Shown here: positions 61,155 to 64,000 of the stretch, in pieces
How the letters are laid out: each line of letters begins with the position of its first letter
Position numbering within the stretch: the first letter of the stretch is position 1
NCBI RefSeq assembly: GCF_901000735.1
Contig: NC_081548.1
Span: 25,407,591-25,471,590, forward strand
DNA length: 64,000 bases
Source: Corylus avellana
Taxonomy: Eukaryota; Streptophyta; Magnoliopsida; Fagales; Betulaceae
Reading direction: 5' to 3'
Program-made: the position numbers and the translations under genes
Notes under the pieces: model-generated
What the model saw: only the letters and a program-made list of their open reading frames with translations
Told to the model about the DNA's origin: nothing
The model's database searches: none

Positions 61155-63896
61155 GTAAGTAAGTTCATTGAACAAATTATGACAAAATATTATCTTCTGT
61201 GAAGCAAGCCCAAAAATTTAAACAATTGCTACAGCAGAACAGCTAAACTTCCATATGTCAAAGCCATGCATGTTATAAATGATTAAAAAAAACAATCGTC
61301 CAACCAATTTCTTACTTGGGGGGATGGAAAGACTCTCCTACTTGCCGCCATAACTTGGATGAAGTCACCTGCAGATACCCATAAAGTAAAAGTAGATTTG
61401 TCATGTTTTTATAGTATTACAACATTTAATCACAAAACCCTCAGTCAGCACATGAGTCGATCCAGCAAAGGTTGAATTTTGTACATCCAATCTATGATAT
61501 TTCAACTCAATCAAGTCTTTGCCTAAGTTTTGAACATTCTTAGAGACCAGGACTCAGTTAAAATGGGAGAAAGAAAAGTAATCGGGGTGCATCAATTGCA
61601 AGTGATATGAACATGTTAGATCCAAATTACCACCATCCACTTTTTCTTCTTCATTAAAAACTTCCTCCAACATTCCTGCCACCAAGCACTCAAGCGTCAT
61701 AACAGTTTGCAAGCCTGCGTCAGAATGCAGTGGTGGTAGGCTATGTGGGCACTGAAGCCATAGTAATCCTTATCACATTCCCTGGCCTCCCACTCTGTGC
61801 GAGCCTATCATCTGCTGTCAAAAACCCCTAAATACTCTCTCACTAATTCCATGTTGCTCTTCTTGCTCATGCACATTTTAGGAACGTAACAACAATCCTA
61901 AAAAGGTTCGTCAACCCTGCACCCGCCAATCCCGAATACCAACTCCAACGAAAACTGATAATGAAGAGCCAGAGCAACATGCTTTGATAATTGATTGCGG
62001 CAGCTTTGTTCTTATACAGGCTTTTATTTTTATTTTTTGTAAGTAATCAAAAAATCATAAAAAGTGGAACGAACAACTCAGGTATATAGGTAGTATACAG
62101 GATAAATGCTTACTAAAAAAAATCATTAAAACTAATCACAAAGGGAGCTAGAATCGCAGCTGTCCAAGTATAAAAAGAACAAAAAAAGGCACTTGACCTC
62201 CTTCAACGTCCTCTCTCGGTTCTCAAAATTTTTGATCGTTTCTTTCCCTCCCAAAGGCACTACAAAAGGGGCAAGAGGGTACCATCTTCCACACGACTAA
62301 CACTTTGAGAGTGTTCACCCGTCCACCAGCAAGCAAACAAATCAACCACCACACTAGGCATAATGCAAGACAACACAAATCAACTGAAAAAAGCATTTCA
62401 TAAGGCATAGGCAAGCTCACAATGAAGAAGAAGATGATCTACAGACTCTCCATTCCACTTGCACATGCAACATCTATCGACCTCAATGACATGCCATTTC
62501 ATAAGATTGAACGCGGTAAGAATCTTTCTTAAGGCCGCCGACTAAAGCGAAAAAAGCCACTCTCAAAAAAACCTTGGTCCGCGCTTTTCCGAAGATAAGG
62601 AAAGCCATCTTTACATGCAAGGACCCTGTAAAAGAGCTAACATCGAACATCTATTTGTGTGAAGGGGCCCACCAAAACTTATCTTCCCCTTCCCGACTCA
62701 CTCTATGGGAATACAACAAAGTGAAGAATGAAGCCAAGACATCCACCTCCCAATCATGAGTTGCTAAAGCTTACATTCCATTGAAGGGAACCGCTATAAA
62801 GATCCAAATGAGCTACAACAAAAGCATCCTTCACACAAGCAATGGTATATAAATCCCGGAACGCTTCCTTAAGGGTCATCTCTCTACACCACACAATATC
62901 ATTTTAGAATCTAATCTTGGGAACCATCTCCCAGCTCAAATCTGGTACGGCTATAAAACGTCCTCCACCCCTCCTAATATTCTTCCATACCCCATACAGC
63001 CCAGGAAGATCAATAGAACATCACCCACTCCCAAGCACTACCAAATTTGGAAGCCACAACAACTCTCCACCATGCCTCTCTTATGCACATGTCGTCACAA
63101 CCATTTCACTAAAAGAGCACAATTGAACATTTCCCTAATATTCTCAACAAAAACAGTAAGCACTCCCAATTGACATGATCATAGGTTTTCTCAATATCCA
63201 ACTTGCAAAGCACCCCTAGTTTACCAGATTTGATTTGACCATCCAGAAGCAATTAGTCTATCAAATAAGCTAAACAAATATCAATTATATAACCAATTCA
63301 ATATATGCCTATCACACCACACTTCAGTTTAAGTTGCAACAACAACTGCTCATCCATTTCATATATAATATTACTCCACGTTCTAGTCAACGTGCAATTT
63401 TTAAGTTTGTGTATTACAAAATATAGGGCCTCATGCATTAAAACCATTTCATTTTCTTAAGTGGTTTATAATTATAACCAGAAAATTGAAGTTAAAAAAT
63501 AATAATCGTGCAAGTTACTTGCTGATACCTAATAAAGCAGGAAATAACAAATAATAGCTGTAACAGAGCCTGAAATATAAATAATTACTAACATAGGATG
63601 CTAAAAGCATACCAGATCATAGCCACCCAATCTAATAACAGCTCTCCATAACCTACACCCCAAGAAGGCACGCATAAGTTAGCCCCTACATAAAACCAGA
63701 CAAGGAAATCCCCAGATTCAAAACAATCAGTATCATCATCATCATCATCATCAGAAACTTACTTAAGGCAGTTTAGTGGCTCTCCATAAAACTTAGGGGG
63801 CTTAAATTCCAGAGCCTTCTCCCTGTAGAAACGCTCCAGCTCCTTCATGAATGCAGCTTGCTCCTGTGGCGTCCCCCATTCATCGGCCTCGGACAT
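56633..63896 (-). CDS. ARID DNA-binding plus HSP20-like domain protein (5' end off window)
   Basis: Exons, 5' to 3': 63896-63763, 63652-63613, 61368-61316, 61116-61071, 60568-60479, 59791-59669, 59538-59487, 59398 to about 59315, 58647-58525, 58406-58356, 57497-57405 and 56728-56633 (stop). The first exons encode an ARID domain ([20 protein letters not shown] through [28 protein letters not shown] and [18 protein letters not shown]). Then comes a linker with [15 protein letters not shown], and a C-terminal alpha-crystallin/HSP20-like domain ([47 protein letters not shown]). This is the plant ARID3/5/6 type, nuclear and AT-rich DNA binding. The exon ending near 59315 stops in phase 1 while the next begins in phase 0, so one small exon or a different donor is missing from this model. 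The first in-window exon starts at an ATG, but family members have upstream exons. Confidence 0.9.
58768..59046 (-). mobile_element. TRIM element inside an ARID-HSP20 intron
   Basis: Two direct repeats of about 70-77 bp (58768-58844 and 58977 to about 59046) share AATTATCTCAAAAGCTTAAG-like sequence. On the minus strand the first LTR ends TTTAACA and is followed at once by TAGTATCAGAGCC, one base from the initiator-Met tRNA primer site. The second LTR starts TGTTAAAT directly after the purine tract GAGGGAGAA. Thus LTR, PBS, PPT and LTR are all visible in about 280 bp with no coding sequence, which defines a TRIM. Confidence 0.8.
61117..61155 (-). repeat. (CT)n microsatellite acting as a splice polypyrimidine tract
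   Basis: On the minus strand, CTCTCTCT with one interruption runs directly into the acceptor CTACAG|GACC of the exon at 61116. The repeat supplies the whole polypyrimidine tract. Confidence 0.8.
62040..63330 (-). pseudogene. Decayed LINE (reverse transcriptase and zf-RVT) in an ARID intron
   Basis: On the minus strand, from high to low coordinates: an RT fragment ([20 protein letters not shown], about 63235-63150), a C-terminal part ([14 protein letters not shown], about 62850), the zf-RVT signature ([20 protein letters not shown] then [11 protein letters not shown], about 62500-62400), and a tail like [11 protein letters not shown] and ERNDQKF (about 62340-62225). Stops and frameshifts are many. 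The distance from RT to zf-RVT is shorter than in full elements, so an internal part is lost. It lies in the same orientation as the host gene, in the 2.2-kb intron 63612-61369. Confidence 0.8.
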
Positions 63897-64000
63897 CTGC
63901 ACATTAAGCATGAAAACTTTGAGTAACATGACATTTTTACTTGTACCCCCATTCGTTAAGTTACAGAAAAAACAAATTTCCGCCGGGTTTTCACTTGAAG

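Overview
This is nuclear DNA from a eudicot plant. The genes have short exons with GT-AG introns, the intergenic DNA is AT-rich, the proteins match plant-only families (AHL, ARID-HSP20, SWI3B, plant-type HMG-CoA reductase), and small plant transposons are abundant (MITEs, TRIMs, 5'-truncated LINEs). A woody rosid, perhaps near Fagales, is a guess from the flavour of the repeats and not a demonstration.

Layout. 31-3160 (-): the SWI/SNF subunit SWI3B, whose last exons lie off the left edge. 5500-9231 (-): an RRM RNA-binding protein with introns in its 3' UTR. 13350-15945 (-) and 19510-22102 (-): two intact tandem copies of a cinnamoyl-CoA-reductase-like (CRL) gene, each with six exons and 320 codons. 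22.2-29.6 kb: a repeat-rich spacer with LINE fragments, MITEs and a 670-bp TIR element. 29890-33718 (+): HMG-CoA reductase, the rate-limiting mevalonate enzyme, with four exons and 585 aa. 35949-36452 (+): a 97-aa single-pass membrane protein. 36.5-48.1 kb: gene-poor DNA with a Tourist-like MITE. 48246-49145 (+): an intronless AT-hook (AHL27/29-type) protein. 54288-54674 (-): a small basic protein of unknown function. 56633-63896 (-): an ARID plus HSP20-like protein, with its 5' exons off the right edge, a TRIM in one intron and a LINE relic in another.

These genes do not form a pathway operon. They look like an old angiosperm syntenic block: in Arabidopsis, SWI3B sits beside the CRL1/CRL2 tandem pair, and HMG1, an AHL and an ARID-HSP20 gene are neighbours elsewhere. 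Here both sets share about 64 kb. Three genes (SWI3B, AHL, ARID) act on chromatin, one on RNA, and two or three in metabolism.

I found no new multi-gene system. The most interesting local signals concern CRL copy A. Its catalytic serine position is alanine, and a 125-bp tandem duplication has doubled its core promoter and its start codon, creating an overlapping upstream ORF. Both CRL copies keep a GC-AG intron. A plausible spliced transcript runs head-to-head from copy A only. All exon ends were placed by eye from splice signals, reading frame and family knowledge; no alignment or expression data were available.
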